Shown: positions 8,426 through 17,863, numbered from the stretch's first letter. The stretch is 46,400 bases of DNA from JANWLD01 sp036276695 (GCA_036276695.1 DASUOI010000030.1:1-46400), one strand, 5' to 3'. Notes: generated by a model from the letters alone, not told the origin. Numbers and translations are program-made.

Positions 8426-9513
8426 AGAAAGTAGCAATAGTAACTGACTGGATAATAGGCGGCGGGGCGGAAAACGTAGTTTACGAACTGCACAAGATTT
8501 ATCCTAAAGCCCCTATCTACACCTCCTACTGCAACCAAAAATGGCGCGATAAGCTCCACCCGGCAAAGGTCAAGACTGGTTACCTGCAGTATTGGCCATT
8601 TTCCAAACTGCGCAAGTACATACCTTTCTTGCGGGCTATGTGGTTTTGGCGGCTCAAGCTTAAAGGCTACGACGTAGTCATATCGGTTTCTGGCGCTGAA
8701 GCAAAAGCGGTAAACGTGGCCGACGGGACGCACATCTGCCTGCTGAACGCCCCTACTCACTACTATTGGAGCAAATATAGCGAATATATAAAGAACCCCG
8801 GCTTCGGCAGGTTCAACTTCTTAGCCCGCATAGGCTTAAAGCTTTTTCTCAAGCCTATGCGTAAATGGGATTACCACGCAGCCCAGCTACCGGACCTGCT
8901 TATAGCCAACTCCAACTACACTAAAGGACAAATACAAAAATACTACCAACGAGAATCCGTCGTAATCCACCCTCCGGTTAATACTAAAAAATTCGCCAAG
9001 TTCGCAAAAACAGCAGCCCAAAGATCCGGTTTTGTAGCCGTAGGCCGGCAAACCCCTTATAAAAAGATAGATCTGGCAATAAAAGCCTGCAACAAAAACA
9101 AAAAACCACTGACGGTCATAGGCGAAGGGCCACAAAACCAGTACTTGCAATCAATCGCGCAAGAAAACGTCAAGATTGTCGGCAGCTTAGAATCAATCGA
9201 AGAGCTGGCAGAGATAGTCGGCAGTTCCGAAGCCTTGCTGTTCCCCGGAGTAGACGATTTCGGCATAGTTTCCATTGAAGCTCTGTCTGCCGGAACACCG
9301 GTTATTGCATATAGGGACGGCGGGGCGCTGGATTATATAGAACCAGGCGTGAACGGTGAGTTCTTCGAGCCCCAGACTTCCGCCGATCTAGCCAAAAAAA
9401 TGTCTAGATTTAATATTAAAAAATATACTCAAGATGATATAAAAAACTCCTCTGCTGACTTTTCCATCCAGACTTTCCGCCGAAAAATCACCAGATTGGT
9501 CGATAGCCTGTAG
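8422..9513 (+). CDS. GT4-type glycosyltransferase
   Basis: 363 residues from the GTG at 8422, which overlaps the previous stop as GTGA and has GGAG four bases upstream; an ATG at 8350 inside the previous gene is unlikely. The N-terminus KKVAIVTDWIIGGGAENV is the usual start of a GT-B acceptor domain. The C-terminal donor domain shows VAVGRQTPYKKIDLAI, VIGEGPQ and FGIVSIEALSAGTPVIAY (the E-x7-E region). It is most similar in pattern to WbaZ/mannosyltransferase-type GT4 enzymes. It probably adds the second sugar to the lipid-linked residue made by the gene before it. Confidence 0.88.
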   Translation: MKKVAIVTDWIIGGGAENVVYELHKIYPKAPIYTSYCNQKWRDKLHPAKVKTGYLQYWPFSKLRKYIPFLRAMWFWRLKLKGYDVVISVSGAEAKAVNVADGTHICLLNAPTHYYWSKYSEYIKNPGFGRFNFLARIGLKLFLKPMRKWDYHAAQLPDLLIANSNYTKGQIQKYYQRESVVIHPPVNTKKFAKFAKTAAQRSGFVAVGRQTPYKKIDLAIKACNKNKKPLTVIGEGPQNQYLQSIAQENVKIVGSLESIEELAEIVGSSEALLFPGVDDFGIVSIEALSAGTPVIAYRDGGALDYIEPGVNGEFFEPQTSADLAKKMSRFNIKKYTQDDIKNSSADFSIQTFRRKITRLVDSL

Positions 9514-9602
9514 AATATACTCTTGCATTTTGTATTAATGCCCCGCAACTATAAAATATTATTTATGCTTATTACGGCCAGTCTATCTAGAAAGGAAAGT
9601 AC

Positions 9603-11429
9603 ATGTGCGGCATAATCGGTTATATCGGTAAGCAAGACACTGCCAAGGACTTCGTCATGGACGGCCTCCGCGCCTTGGAATACCGGGGTTACGACTCCGC
9701 CGGCTTAGCCATCCTCAACGACCAGGACCTTATCTTCAAGCAAAAAGGCCGGGTTGAAGCACTCGCGGATAACATTGCCGACTTTAAGATTAATTCATCA
9801 ATAGGTATCGGCCACACCCGCTGGGCGACCCACGGTTCGCCGACGGATGAAAATGCCCACCCCCACTTCAACAAAGAAAAGACTATTTTCGTAGTACACA
9901 ACGGTATCATCGAAAACTATAGGGAGATAAAAGAAAAACTATCCGCCGAAGGCTATGAGTTCCTGTCCGAGACCGATACGGAAGTCATCCCCCACCTGAT
10001 AGATTTCTACTTAAAGCAATCCGGCGATTTCGCCGCTGCTTTCTCAGCCGCTTTGAATGACCTGGAAGGAGCTTACGCCATATGCGCTATATATAAATCT
10101 CGTCCGGACGTAATGTACGCCGCCAGACTGTCCAGCCCCATCGTGGTGGGCGTTGGCGACGGAGAATATTTTGTAGCTTCAGACCCGAGCGCGCTTATCC
10201 ACAAGACCAAAAAAGTCATTTTCCTGAAAGATTATGAGATAGCCGAAATAACCAAAAATAAAGTCAAAGTCCACAACTTCAAAGAGTTCAGCAAAGCCGT
10301 CAGCGAAGTCGAAGAGCTGGATTACGACGCGGAAGAAACATCCTTAGGCAGATTCCCCAACTACATGCTAAAGGAAATCAACGAAGTCCCCAGCGCCATA
10401 GAAAACGCCATACGAGGACGCATAAAAGCAGATATAAGCACGGTGAAGCTAGGCGGGCTGGATGCCGTCCAGGAACAACTGGAGTTCATAGACCGCATTA
10501 ACATAGTAGCTTGCGGTACTTCCTACTACGCCGGGCTGGTGGGCGAATACCTTATAGAGGAAATCGCCAAGATACCGGTAGAAGTACAGCTAGCCAGTGA
10601 GTTCAAATACCGGCAGGAGCCCTTTTCCCGCGGGACGGCTATAATTGCCATTTCCCAATCCGGCGAAACTGCCGACACCATTTCCGCGCTCAAAAAAGTC
10701 GAAAACTATGGAATCTTAAAGCTAGGTATAGTAAATTCCGTCGGCTCAACAATTGCCCGCATTACAGACGCCGGAGTCTACTGCCACGCCGGACCGGAAC
10801 AATCCGTCGCCAGCACAAAAGCATTCATAGCCCAGGTAACTATCCTGTGTGAAATAGCCTTGAGCCTCTCCAAAGGCCAAAGCAAGCTGTACCAGCCCCT
10901 GCTGGAAGAGCTGGAGAAACTGCCTAAAAAGGCCGAGGCAGTCTTGGCTTTATCCGACGAAATCAAAACCTTAGCCAAAAAATATGCCAATAAGCGGGAT
11001 TTCCTTTACATCGGCCGGGGCTATCTATACCCCTGTGCGCTGGAAGGCGCTCTGAAGCTAAAGGAAATATCATACATCCACGCCGAAGGCTGCAGCGCCG
11101 GCGAGATGAAGCACGGCCCGCTAGCCATGATAGACGAAGACTTTCCGACGGTAGCCTTCACTTGCGACGGACCTTTATTAGAAAAAACTCTGTCTAACAT
11201 AGAAGAAATCAAAGCCAGAAAAGGCCCGGTCATAGCTTTTGCGACCGAAGGCAATAAAAAGATTAAAAGCCTAGCTGACGACGTAGTGTACCTACCAAAT
11301 ACCGTGGAACAGCTCCAGCCTATACTATCCGTGATTGCCGCCCAGCTTTTCGCCTACCATGTGGCTATGGAAAAGGGCTTGGACGTAGACCGGCCCCGCA
11401 ACCTCGCCAAATCCGTCACCGTCGAATAA
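9603..11429 (+). CDS. glmS: Glutamine-fructose-6-phosphate aminotransferase (isomerizing)
   Basis: 608 residues, the usual length. It makes glucosamine-6-phosphate from fructose-6-phosphate and glutamine, the first step to UDP-GlcNAc. The N-terminus MCGIIGY carries the catalytic Cys2 of the class II glutaminase. The glutaminase motifs HTRWATHG and HNGIIEN are present, followed by two SIS sugar-isomerase domains (ACGTSYYAG and SQSGETADT in the first, IGRGYLYPCALEGALKLKE in the second), ending with the conserved DVDRPRNLAKSVTVE. AAAGGAAAG upstream serves as the ribosome site. No glmS ribozyme is visible in the 88 bases before it. Confidence 0.97.
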   Translation: MCGIIGYIGKQDTAKDFVMDGLRALEYRGYDSAGLAILNDQDLIFKQKGRVEALADNIADFKINSSIGIGHTRWATHGSPTDENAHPHFNKEKTIFVVHNGIIENYREIKEKLSAEGYEFLSETDTEVIPHLIDFYLKQSGDFAAAFSAALNDLEGAYAICAIYKSRPDVMYAARLSSPIVVGVGDGEYFVASDPSALIHKTKKVIFLKDYEIAEITKNKVKVHNFKEFSKAVSEVEELDYDAEETSLGRFPNYMLKEINEVPSAIENAIRGRIKADISTVKLGGLDAVQEQLEFIDRINIVACGTSYYAGLVGEYLIEEIAKIPVEVQLASEFKYRQEPFSRGTAIIAISQSGETADTISALKKVENYGILKLGIVNSVGSTIARITDAGVYCHAGPEQSVASTKAFIAQVTILCEIALSLSKGQSKLYQPLLEELEKLPKKAEAVLALSDEIKTLAKKYANKRDFLYIGRGYLYPCALEGALKLKEISYIHAEGCSAGEMKHGPLAMIDEDFPTVAFTCDGPLLEKTLSNIEEIKARKGPVIAFATEGNKKIKSLADDVVYLPNTVEQLQPILSVIAAQLFAYHVAMEKGLDVDRPRNLAKSVTVE

Positions 11430-11440
11430 AAAGTTACTGT

Positions 11441-11446
11441 TAAAAT
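11441..11446 (+). promoter_or_regulatory. Putative -10 box giving a leaderless cysQ mRNA
   Basis: TGTTAAAAT (TG at 11438-11439, hexamer TAAAAT) lies in the 23-base gap after glmS and ends six bases before the cysQ ATG. No Shine-Dalgarno is present, so cysQ may have its own leaderless transcript. Confidence 0.4.
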
Positions 11447-11452
11447 AAAGTC

Positions 11453-12235
11453 ATGAAAGATTTGTTGGATGACGTTATTAAAATTGCCCGGGAAGCCGGA
11501 AAAGCCATCATTGAAATATATAATTCCGATGAGTTCGAGGTAGAAAATAAAGACGACAAAGGCTACATCTCCCCGCTGACCCAAGCCGACAAAGCTTCTC
11601 ACGAAGTCATCCAGGCAGGCTTATCAAACATCTCAGAGTACCCGATAATCTCCGAAGAAGGGGCGCAGGACTTCCAGACTGCGGACAAATTCTGGTTAGT
11701 TGACCCGATGGATGGTACTAAGGAGTTTATTAGCCGAAACGGCGAATTCACAGTAAATATTGCTCTGGTCGAAAACGGCCAGCCTGTATTAGGGGTGGTC
11801 TATGCACCGGCTTTAAATACCCTCTACGCTTCAGCGGACGGCAAAGCGTTTAAGATTGACTCTAGAGACAACAAAACAGAGCTAAAGCCTGACCCAAGCA
11901 AAAGAGACACACCTAAGATAGTGGTCAGCAGAAACCATAAAGGGGAGCAGCTAGCCGAAATCCTTAGCCAGTTCGGCCCGCATGAGGAAACAGACGTCGG
12001 CTCTTCACTAAAATTCTGTTATCTGGCTGAAGGCAAAGCCCAAGCATACCCCCGGTTCGTACCGACTTATCTTTGGGATACCGCGGCAGCAGACGCCGTG
12101 TTAAGAGCTACCGGCGGACAGATAAGAAGCCTGGACGGCAACAATCTGGTTTACGAACCCGGCGAGAATATAAAAAATCCGTTTTTTATAGCTACAGCAA
12201 GCGGCCAGGAATACTTGTTCGATAAATTCGTTTAG
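11453..12235 (+). CDS. cysQ: 3'(2'),5'-bisphosphate nucleotidase (PAP phosphatase)
   Basis: 260 residues, inositol-monophosphatase superfamily. Metal-binding motifs are intact: SEEG (Glu68-Glu69), DPMDGTKEF (Asp84, Asp87) and the late WDTAAADAV. The stretch YISPLTQADKASHE is typical of CysQ rather than of plain inositol phosphatases. The enzyme hydrolyses 3'-phosphoadenosine 5'-phosphate (PAP), the inhibitory by-product of PAPS-dependent sulfotransferases. Two sulfotransferases and a PAPS synthase lie downstream, so the substrate assignment fits context. The stop overlaps the convergent dehydrogenase gene by four bases. Confidence 0.9.
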   Translation: MKDLLDDVIKIAREAGKAIIEIYNSDEFEVENKDDKGYISPLTQADKASHEVIQAGLSNISEYPIISEEGAQDFQTADKFWLVDPMDGTKEFISRNGEFTVNIALVENGQPVLGVVYAPALNTLYASADGKAFKIDSRDNKTELKPDPSKRDTPKIVVSRNHKGEQLAEILSQFGPHEETDVGSSLKFCYLAEGKAQAYPRFVPTYLWDTAAADAVLRATGGQIRSLDGNNLVYEPGENIKNPFFIATASGQEYLFDKFV

Positions 12236-13605
12236 CTTCGGCCCACGCCTATGAGCTCTAGTCCGGGTTGGGAAGCCTCGTTTGCGTCATAAATGTTCAT
12301 GCAGTCAACCAGCACATTACCGGCCATAGCTGTTTTTAGCTCAGCCAGGTTCATTGACTTAAACTCCGGCCAATCAGTAGCCACAAACACCGCATCAGCG
12401 CCTTTGACCGCGTCTGAAGACGACGAAACGACATTTACCGCATCAGACAAGTCTTCCTTCGCTTCATTATTTGCCTCCGGGTCATATGCGTTCACCACCG
12501 CGCCGGTTTCAGCCAAGATATTAGCAATGCCAACACCTGGGGATTTACGCGCGTCGCTGGTTCCGGCTTTGAACGAAAGCCCTAAGACCGCAATCTTCTT
12601 GTCTTTAAAATCGCCGATTTTGGAGCTAGTTTTGCTAACTATATATTCCGGCATTTGTTTGTTCAGCTCATCCGCCGCTTTCATTATCTGCAAGTCAACG
12701 CCGAATGACTGCGCACTGCTGATAAGACCTTTGACGTCTTTAGGGAAGCATCCGCCTCCATACCCGCGCCCGGCATTTAAAAACGCTCTGCCTATCCTTG
12801 GGTCTGCTCCGGTAGCGTACATAACTTCCTTCACATCCGCCTCCGTCTTATCCGCCAGCTGAGCAATTGAGTTAGCGAAAGATATCTTAAGCGCCAAGAA
12901 CGCGTTAGCAGTGACTTTTATAAGTTCCGCGCTGTCTAAGTTAGTCGCTATATACTCGCCCTTTATTTCCTTTGGTTTAAGACCTGCCAGCTCGGCGATT
13001 GCTTTTTGGTTTTCTTCAACATCCTTATACAGGCCTAGGACTTGCTCTACCGCCTGCTTGTCACTACCGCCTACTACTATCCGATCAAAAAACAGGGTAT
13101 CTAGCACCGCCGTGCCCTCACGCAAAAATTCAGGGTTGGAGGTGTAGGCTACATCTTTGTCTTTGAATACTTCTAGGACTTTCCTGCCTGTTCCTACTGG
13201 AACCGTGCTCTTTTGTATATAGATTGAACCAGGCTTTACGTGCTTGGCGCATTCCTCCGCCGCGGCAAAGACATAGTCCAGGTTGGAGCTTCCATCCGGC
13301 CTGTCCGGCGTCCCCACGCAAGAGAAAACGAACTTACTGTTTGAAACGGCCTCTTCATATGAAGCAGTCGGGATGAGGCTACCGCTGTCTACTGCGTTCT
13401 TTATGAGCGGGTTTATACCTTCTTCATAAAAAAACGACCTGCCCTCCCTTAGTGCCTGCAGGCGGTCATCGCTAATATCCAGCGCATAAACTTTATACCC
13501 GGCATTAGCTAAGATTGCCGAAGTAGTAACTCCGACGTAACCGGTGCCTAATACCGCAACGGTTTTTTGTTCATCAGCCTTAGGGCTCTCCCCGCTATTT
13601 TGCAT
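12232..13605 (-). CDS. UDP-glucose/GDP-mannose 6-dehydrogenase family
   Basis: 457 residues. The N-terminal NAD-binding motif VLGTGYVGV (about 18-26), the central segment SNPEFLREGTA and the catalytic-cysteine motif GYGGGCFPKD (Cys286) are all present, followed by the C-terminal UDP/GDP-binding domain with LGLSFKAGTSDARKSP. The family oxidises a nucleotide sugar twice to a uronic acid, most often UDP-glucose to UDP-glucuronate. The motifs fit UDP-glucose dehydrogenase (Ugd/TuaD), but a GDP-mannose substrate cannot be ruled out. The product would add negatively charged sugars to the polysaccharide. Confidence 0.9.
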   Translation of the reverse strand: MQNSGESPKADEQKTVAVLGTGYVGVTTSAILANAGYKVYALDISDDRLQALREGRSFFYEEGINPLIKNAVDSGSLIPTASYEEAVSNSKFVFSCVGTPDRPDGSSNLDYVFAAAEECAKHVKPGSIYIQKSTVPVGTGRKVLEVFKDKDVAYTSNPEFLREGTAVLDTLFFDRIVVGGSDKQAVEQVLGLYKDVEENQKAIAELAGLKPKEIKGEYIATNLDSAELIKVTANAFLALKISFANSIAQLADKTEADVKEVMYATGADPRIGRAFLNAGRGYGGGCFPKDVKGLISSAQSFGVDLQIMKAADELNKQMPEYIVSKTSSKIGDFKDKKIAVLGLSFKAGTSDARKSPGVGIANILAETGAVVNAYDPEANNEAKEDLSDAVNVVSSSSDAVKGADAVFVATDWPEFKSMNLAELKTAMAGNVLVDCMNIYDANEASQPGLELIGVGRS

Positions 13606-13633
13606 GATTATATATTCAATGAATCCTGTGTAT

Positions 13634-14179
13634 TTAGCAAGCTTTGGGTGCCCACAGGCCTATTTCATTCTTTTTGGCTTCAGCTTGGGCTTGCCTGAAC
13701 TCAGCCTGCAAGTCGTATGGTTCTATAAAAGTAAATTCCTGCGCATAACCTTCGGCTATCATCAGTCGGTTTAAGTTTGTGTCGTCTTCTAAAACTACAT
13801 ACCTAAGCAACCGCCCGTAAATATCCCGGTTGTCCTGGCTGTTGTCAACCTCCAGCTTGATTTGTTGCCCCGCCAAGGCCCTTTGGGCTCTGGACTTAGC
13901 TTCGCGGGCAAAACAGTCATCCGGCAGTTCTGGCGCGTCGATGCCTATCAGCCGTATTGATTCAACTTTGCCGTCCATGACCGCCTTTATGGTGTCGCCG
14001 TCTACTACGCTCTCAACCAGATAATATCCGGGGTCAACAGTAGCGTTTGTCGGACGGCCTTGCGGTCTTTCATACTTTGTAAGCAATATGATTCCAGCGA
14101 CTGCCGTAAGGCAAACTAGCAAAATTATAATCAGGCTTAGCTTAGCGGTGTTTTTTCTAGGTGTTATAATGCTTATCAT
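13634..14179 (-). CDS. Membrane-anchored thermonuclease (SNase-like)
   Basis: 181 residues with one N-terminal membrane segment (about 14-34), placing the nuclease domain outside the cell. The staphylococcal-nuclease catalytic set is complete: VVDGDT (Asp60, Asp62), RLIGIDAPE (Arg76, Glu84) and YGR (Arg123), with the same spacing as Arg35, Glu43 and Arg87 in the founder. Expected to cut extracellular DNA or RNA. In an organism that probably cannot make its own nucleotides, surface nucleases may supply them, which is inference. The ATG at 14179 overlaps a TATAAT, so the start is not certain. Confidence 0.88.
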   Translation of the reverse strand: MISIITPRKNTAKLSLIIILLVCLTAVAGIILLTKYERPQGRPTNATVDPGYYLVESVVDGDTIKAVMDGKVESIRLIGIDAPELPDDCFAREAKSRAQRALAGQQIKLEVDNSQDNRDIYGRLLRYVVLEDDTNLNRLMIAEGYAQEFTFIEPYDLQAEFRQAQAEAKKNEIGLWAPKAC

Positions 14180-14236
14180 TATACTAATTTAGATATGTTC
14201 TAGATAAAATAAAAAGTTAACAAAAGGAGAATACAA

Positions 14237-14554
14237 ATGGAAGCTGTTTTAATATTTGGTGCCTTAGGTGGTGTAGCAAGGGGGCTTGTCGGCTACCTGA
14301 AGCATTTTCAAGCCTACAAAAGCGTTAAGTTCGAGTGGAAATACTTTGGCATGGCAGTCGGCATATCCGCCGCTGTCGGCTTGGCGGTAGTCTGGTCTAT
14401 CGTTGATTCAGGTATTACCTTTGCCGAAGGCGTGGAAGTCAACGCCGGGCTAGCCATGATAATAGGCTATGCCGGCGGGGATGCTATAGAGAATTTATAT
14501 AAGATTATCTTAAAAAAGCCGGTACTAGGAACTTTCGGGGCTAAAAGGAAATAA
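14237..14554 (+). CDS. Small membrane protein, unknown function
   Basis: 105 residues with a good ribosome site (AAAGGAG, 14221-14227) before the ATG. I do not recognise the family. Hydrophobic stretches lie at about 3-20, 36-56 and 72-92. There is a glycine-rich motif GYAGGDAIENLYKIIL near the C-terminus and a basic end (GAKRK). The size and layout resemble small holin-like or channel-like proteins, but nothing confirms that. It sits between the thermonuclease (divergent) and rfbA (convergent, one base between stops). Confidence 0.7.
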   Translation: MEAVLIFGALGGVARGLVGYLKHFQAYKSVKFEWKYFGMAVGISAAVGLAVVWSIVDSGITFAEGVEVNAGLAMIIGYAGGDAIENLYKIILKKPVLGTFGAKRK

Positions 14555-14555
14555 A

Positions 14556-15419
14556 TCAGTTCTTGGCTACTTCCAGCAAATACTTGCCGTAGCCGGATTT
14601 TTTAAGCGGTTCAGCCAGTTTCAACAGCTGGGCTTTGTCAATGAAGCCCTGCTGGTAAGCGATTTCTTCAATACAGCCTATTTTCAAGCCTTGGCGCTGC
14701 TCTATGACTTGAACATATTGGGCTGCTTGATTCATGCTGACAAAAGTCCCCGTATCAAGCCAGGCGGTGCCTCTATCAAGCAGAACGACATTCAGTTTGC
14801 CCTTTCTTAGGTAGGCATTGTGAATCTCGGTTATTTCAATCTCGCCCCTTGCGCTGGGTTTTACGGATTTAGCTATATCAACCACGTCATTATCGAAGAA
14901 ATAAAGGCCCGGAATCGCATAGTGGGATTTAGGGTCGCTTGGCTTTTCTTCAATTGACTTAACATTGTTATTTGAATCAAATTCAACCACGCCATAGCGT
15001 TTCGGGTCGGAAACCGGATAGCCGAAAATTACTCCTCCGTCAGGGTCGGAAGCAGCCTGTAGTTTCAGCTCAAGGTCAGAGCCATAGAAAATATTATCTC
15101 CTAGTACCATGGCTACCTTCTCACCGTTGATAAAGTCCGCGCCCACTATGAACGCATCTGCCAGTCCGCGGGGTTCATCCTGGACCTTGTACGTAAAATT
15201 ACAGCCTATTTGCTCTCCGCTGCCCAGTAATTGTTCGAATCTAGGCAAATCCTGGGCTGTGGAGATAATTAATATATCTTTGATTCCAGCGCTCATCAAA
15301 GTGCTGAGCGGATAGTAAATCATGGGCTTGTCATAAATAGGAATAAGCTGTTTGCTGACTGCCAGTGTTATGGGATACAGGCGCGTACCGCTTCCGCCTG
15401 CTAATATTATTCCCTTCAT
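14556..15419 (-). CDS. rfbA: Glucose-1-phosphate thymidylyltransferase
   Basis: 287 residues, typical for RmlA. It joins dTTP and glucose-1-phosphate into dTDP-glucose, the first step to dTDP-L-rhamnose. The N-terminus MKGIILAGGSGTRLYP is the nucleotide-binding signature; SKQLIPIYDKPMIYYPLS, VLGDNIFYG and EEKPSDPKS are also diagnostic. It is the last gene of an operon transcribed rfbB-rfbC-rfbD-rfbA; its ATG overlaps the rfbD stop as ATGA. Confidence 0.97.
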   Translation of the reverse strand: MKGIILAGGSGTRLYPITLAVSKQLIPIYDKPMIYYPLSTLMSAGIKDILIISTAQDLPRFEQLLGSGEQIGCNFTYKVQDEPRGLADAFIVGADFINGEKVAMVLGDNIFYGSDLELKLQAASDPDGGVIFGYPVSDPKRYGVVEFDSNNNVKSIEEKPSDPKSHYAIPGLYFFDNDVVDIAKSVKPSARGEIEITEIHNAYLRKGKLNVVLLDRGTAWLDTGTFVSMNQAAQYVQVIEQRQGLKIGCIEEIAYQQGFIDKAQLLKLAEPLKKSGYGKYLLEVAKN

Positions 15420-16273
15420 TTTTTACGCTCCTTCTCAATATATTTTACTAGATCGTCCTGCCAGCTTGGCGGATTAAACCCTGTGCTCTTGATTTTACTA
15501 AGGTCAAACGCACTGTTTAACGGTCTGGGCGCCGCGTCTTTTTTAGAGACGAAATATTCTTCCGTGGTTATGTCGTTAACTACCAAGTCTTTTCTGTCTA
15601 GGACTTCGAAGATAGTTCTGGTAACTTCAGCCCAGCTTGCCGGCGGACCGTCATTGCTGACGTTATAGATGCCATAAGCCTCCTTACGACTTAGCAGATG
15701 GTCGATAGCCTGCACCACGGTAGAAGTAAAAGTCAGCCGGCCGACTTGGTCGCTTACTACTTTGGGCGAGATGTTTTTTTCGGCTAGGCCCATCATCGTT
15801 TTGACGAAGTTCGGCCCATTACCGATAAGCCACGATGTACGCAAGATATAGTGTTTGCCGGCTGTGGCTATAGCTACATCGCCCGCGGCTTTGCTCTGGG
15901 CGTAAACCCCTAGGGGCGAAAGCGCCTCATCTTCAGCGTGTTCTTTTTCCTGCCCGTCAAAAACATATTCCGTAGAGACATGAACTATGGTGATGTCATT
16001 CTTATCAGCTATCTTAGCTAGAAGCCCCGCTGAACTGGCGTTTATAAGCCAGGCTAATTTGCGTCCCTCGCTGGTCTCGGCCTCGTCAACATTGGTATAT
16101 GCTGCGGCATTGATGATAATCTCTACATCCGACCAGTCAAACTCACTCAGCTGTTTTGCATCAGTTATATCCAGCTCGTTTTTATCAACAGCTTTAGCTT
16201 TAGGGTATTTTGACTGTAGCTCCGAGCCGAGCTGGCCATTAGCGCCGATTATCAATATTTTTGACTGGTCCAT
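15416..16273 (-). CDS. rfbD: dTDP-4-dehydrorhamnose reductase
   Basis: 285 residues from the ATG at 16273, which shares one base with the rfbC stop (TGATG); a TTG three bases earlier is less likely. Short-chain dehydrogenase of the RmlD type: NAD(P)H loop IIGANGQLGSEL at the N-terminus, STEYVFDG, and the catalytic YAQSK. It performs the last reduction to dTDP-L-rhamnose. Third gene in the rfbBCDA operon. Confidence 0.95.
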   Translation of the reverse strand: MDQSKILIIGANGQLGSELQSKYPKAKAVDKNELDITDAKQLSEFDWSDVEIIINAAAYTNVDEAETSEGRKLAWLINASSAGLLAKIADKNDITIVHVSTEYVFDGQEKEHAEDEALSPLGVYAQSKAAGDVAIATAGKHYILRTSWLIGNGPNFVKTMMGLAEKNISPKVVSDQVGRLTFTSTVVQAIDHLLSRKEAYGIYNVSNDGPPASWAEVTRTIFEVLDRKDLVVNDITTEEYFVSKKDAAPRPLNSAFDLSKIKSTGFNPPSWQDDLVKYIEKERKK

Positions 16274-16812
16274 CAAAACTCCATCGGTTCAATTTCTTCT
16301 AGTGCAGGGTTGGCAAGGTCTTTTTGGGAAACAATTGCTTTATCGGCAGGGATCGGCCAGCTTATGTTAAGCTTCGGGTCAAACAGATTCACAGCTTTAT
16401 AGTTTTTATCAGCAGACCAATAATCATTTACAAGGTATGCGTAGGTAACATTCGCCTCCAAGGTTTGGTATCCGTTAGCAACACCCTTCGGTATAAAAAA
16501 GGCTGTTTTTGGTGTAATCTCGCCGGTAAAAACCTTGCCGAAACCATCCCCAGGGCGTAAATCCACCCACGCGCCGAATACTTTGCCATTGGCTAAAGAA
16601 ACGAACTTATCCCAAGGCTCGGCATGCAACCCCCTTGTTACTCCAGCTTCCTTGTTGAATGAAAAGTTATTTTGAACCGGGTCGAACTCAGGCAGGCCAA
16701 GCTCTTCAAGCTTCTTCTTTTGGTAATTTTCTTTGAACCAGCCTCGCTCGTCTTCGTGTACATCTAGCTCAATCAAATACATTCCCTTTATAGACGTTTC
16801 AGTTATCTTCAT
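16273..16812 (-). CDS. rfbC: dTDP-4-dehydrorhamnose 3,5-epimerase
   Basis: 179 residues from the ATG at 16812, which overlaps the rfbB stop as ATGA; an upstream in-frame start at 16863 would lie inside rfbB and is rejected. Cupin-fold RmlC with the catalytic histidine in TRGLHAEPW (His63) and the substrate region FIPKGVANGYQTL. The usual Gln-rich loop after the histidine is replaced by AEPWDKF, a variant seen in some RmlC relatives. Epimerises dTDP-4-keto-6-deoxyglucose at C3 and C5. Confidence 0.92.
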   Translation of the reverse strand: MKITETSIKGMYLIELDVHEDERGWFKENYQKKKLEELGLPEFDPVQNNFSFNKEAGVTRGLHAEPWDKFVSLANGKVFGAWVDLRPGDGFGKVFTGEITPKTAFFIPKGVANGYQTLEANVTYAYLVNDYWSADKNYKAVNLFDPKLNISWPIPADKAIVSQKDLANPALEEIEPMEF

Positions 16813-17807
16813 TGTCCTGCCTCTTTGTATTTGGCTTCGGTTTCGGCTTTTTGTGGTCTCCACCAGGCTTTGTTGTTTTTATACCACTCAATCGTATCGC
16901 TAAGCCCGGCTTCAAAGTCACTGTATTTCGGTTCCCAGCCCAGCTCATTGCGTATTTTGGAAGAGTCAATCGCATATCTTAAGTCATGGCCAGGGCGGTC
17001 TTTAACCTGCTCAAAATCATCCGGTGACTTACCCATTAGTTTTAATATCAGCCGTATTACGCTTTTATTGTCTTTCTCGCCGTTCGCGCCTATAAGATAA
17101 GTTTCCCCTGTCTTGCCTTTTTCTAAAATTGCCAGTATTCCAGAGGAGTGGTCTTCAGCATGGATCCAGTCGCGTACATTCCTGCCCTCACCATAAAGCT
17201 TTGGCTTTCGGCCTTCCAGTATCTCAGTAACCTGTCTGGGTATAAGCTTCTCCACATGTTGATACGGCCCGTAGTTATTCGAGCAGTTGGACATAGTTGC
17301 CTTGATGCCAAAAGTTCTTATCCAAGCTTGTACAAGATGGTCAGAACCGGCCTTGGTAGCAGAGTACGGGCTGGATGGGTTGTATGGCGTATCTTCTGTG
17401 AATTTTTTCGTATCATCCAGCTCTAAGTCGCCATAAACCTCATCTGTTGAGATATGGTGCAGTCTTTTGTCATATTTTCTGACTGCTTCCAACACCTGGA
17501 AGGTACCGACTACATTGCTCTGCACGAAAGGTAGCGGCCCGCTTACAGAGTTGTCTACGTGGCTCTCTGCCGCGAAATGCACCACAGCGTCACAGTCTTT
17601 GACTGCGCCGTCTACAGCTTCCGGGTCGCAAATATCACCTTTTACAAACTTAACCCTGCTTTCATCCAAGCCTTCTAAGTTAGCCAGGTTTCCAGCATAG
17701 GTTAGTAAGTCTAAAACAGTTATATGCCAATCCGGACGCTCTTTATAAATATGATGGACAAAATTAGAGCCGATAAACCCGGCTCCGCCTGTTACTAAAA
17801 TTCTCAT
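16809..17807 (-). CDS. rfbB: dTDP-glucose 4,6-dehydratase
   Basis: 332 residues from the ATG at 17807; the longer frame upstream has no support. Extended short-chain dehydrogenase with the NAD loop MRILVTGGAGFIGSNF, the catalytic TDEVYG (Thr, Asp, Glu) and the YSATK tyrosine-lysine pair, plus WIHAEDHSSGI. It makes dTDP-4-keto-6-deoxyglucose, used by rfbC and possibly also by the aminotransferase at 37302. First gene of rfbBCDA; a TATAAT on the minus strand (17823-17818) ends ten bases before the start. Confidence 0.96.
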   Translation of the reverse strand: MRILVTGGAGFIGSNFVHHIYKERPDWHITVLDLLTYAGNLANLEGLDESRVKFVKGDICDPEAVDGAVKDCDAVVHFAAESHVDNSVSGPLPFVQSNVVGTFQVLEAVRKYDKRLHHISTDEVYGDLELDDTKKFTEDTPYNPSSPYSATKAGSDHLVQAWIRTFGIKATMSNCSNNYGPYQHVEKLIPRQVTEILEGRKPKLYGEGRNVRDWIHAEDHSSGILAILEKGKTGETYLIGANGEKDNKSVIRLILKLMGKSPDDFEQVKDRPGHDLRYAIDSSKIRNELGWEPKYSDFEAGLSDTIEWYKNNKAWWRPQKAETEAKYKEAGQ

Positions 17808-17854
17808 GAATGTGTCTATTATATCTTCTTCTAAGAAGTTTTTGAATTGTAATT

Positions 17855-17863
17855 TGCTATACT
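17855..17863 (+). promoter_or_regulatory. Extended -10 box, likely leaderless start at 17871
   Basis: TGCTATACT fits TGnTATAAT with one change and ends seven bases before the ATG at 17871. No Shine-Dalgarno lies between. It would drive the three-gene unit of nucleotidyltransferase, 36-residue peptide and HAD enzyme. Confidence 0.5.

Noticed and set aside
9514..9602. glmS riboswitch-ribozyme before glmS
   Set aside because: Only 88 bases are available and the long pseudoknotted ribozyme core would not fit; an ordinary ribosome site is present.
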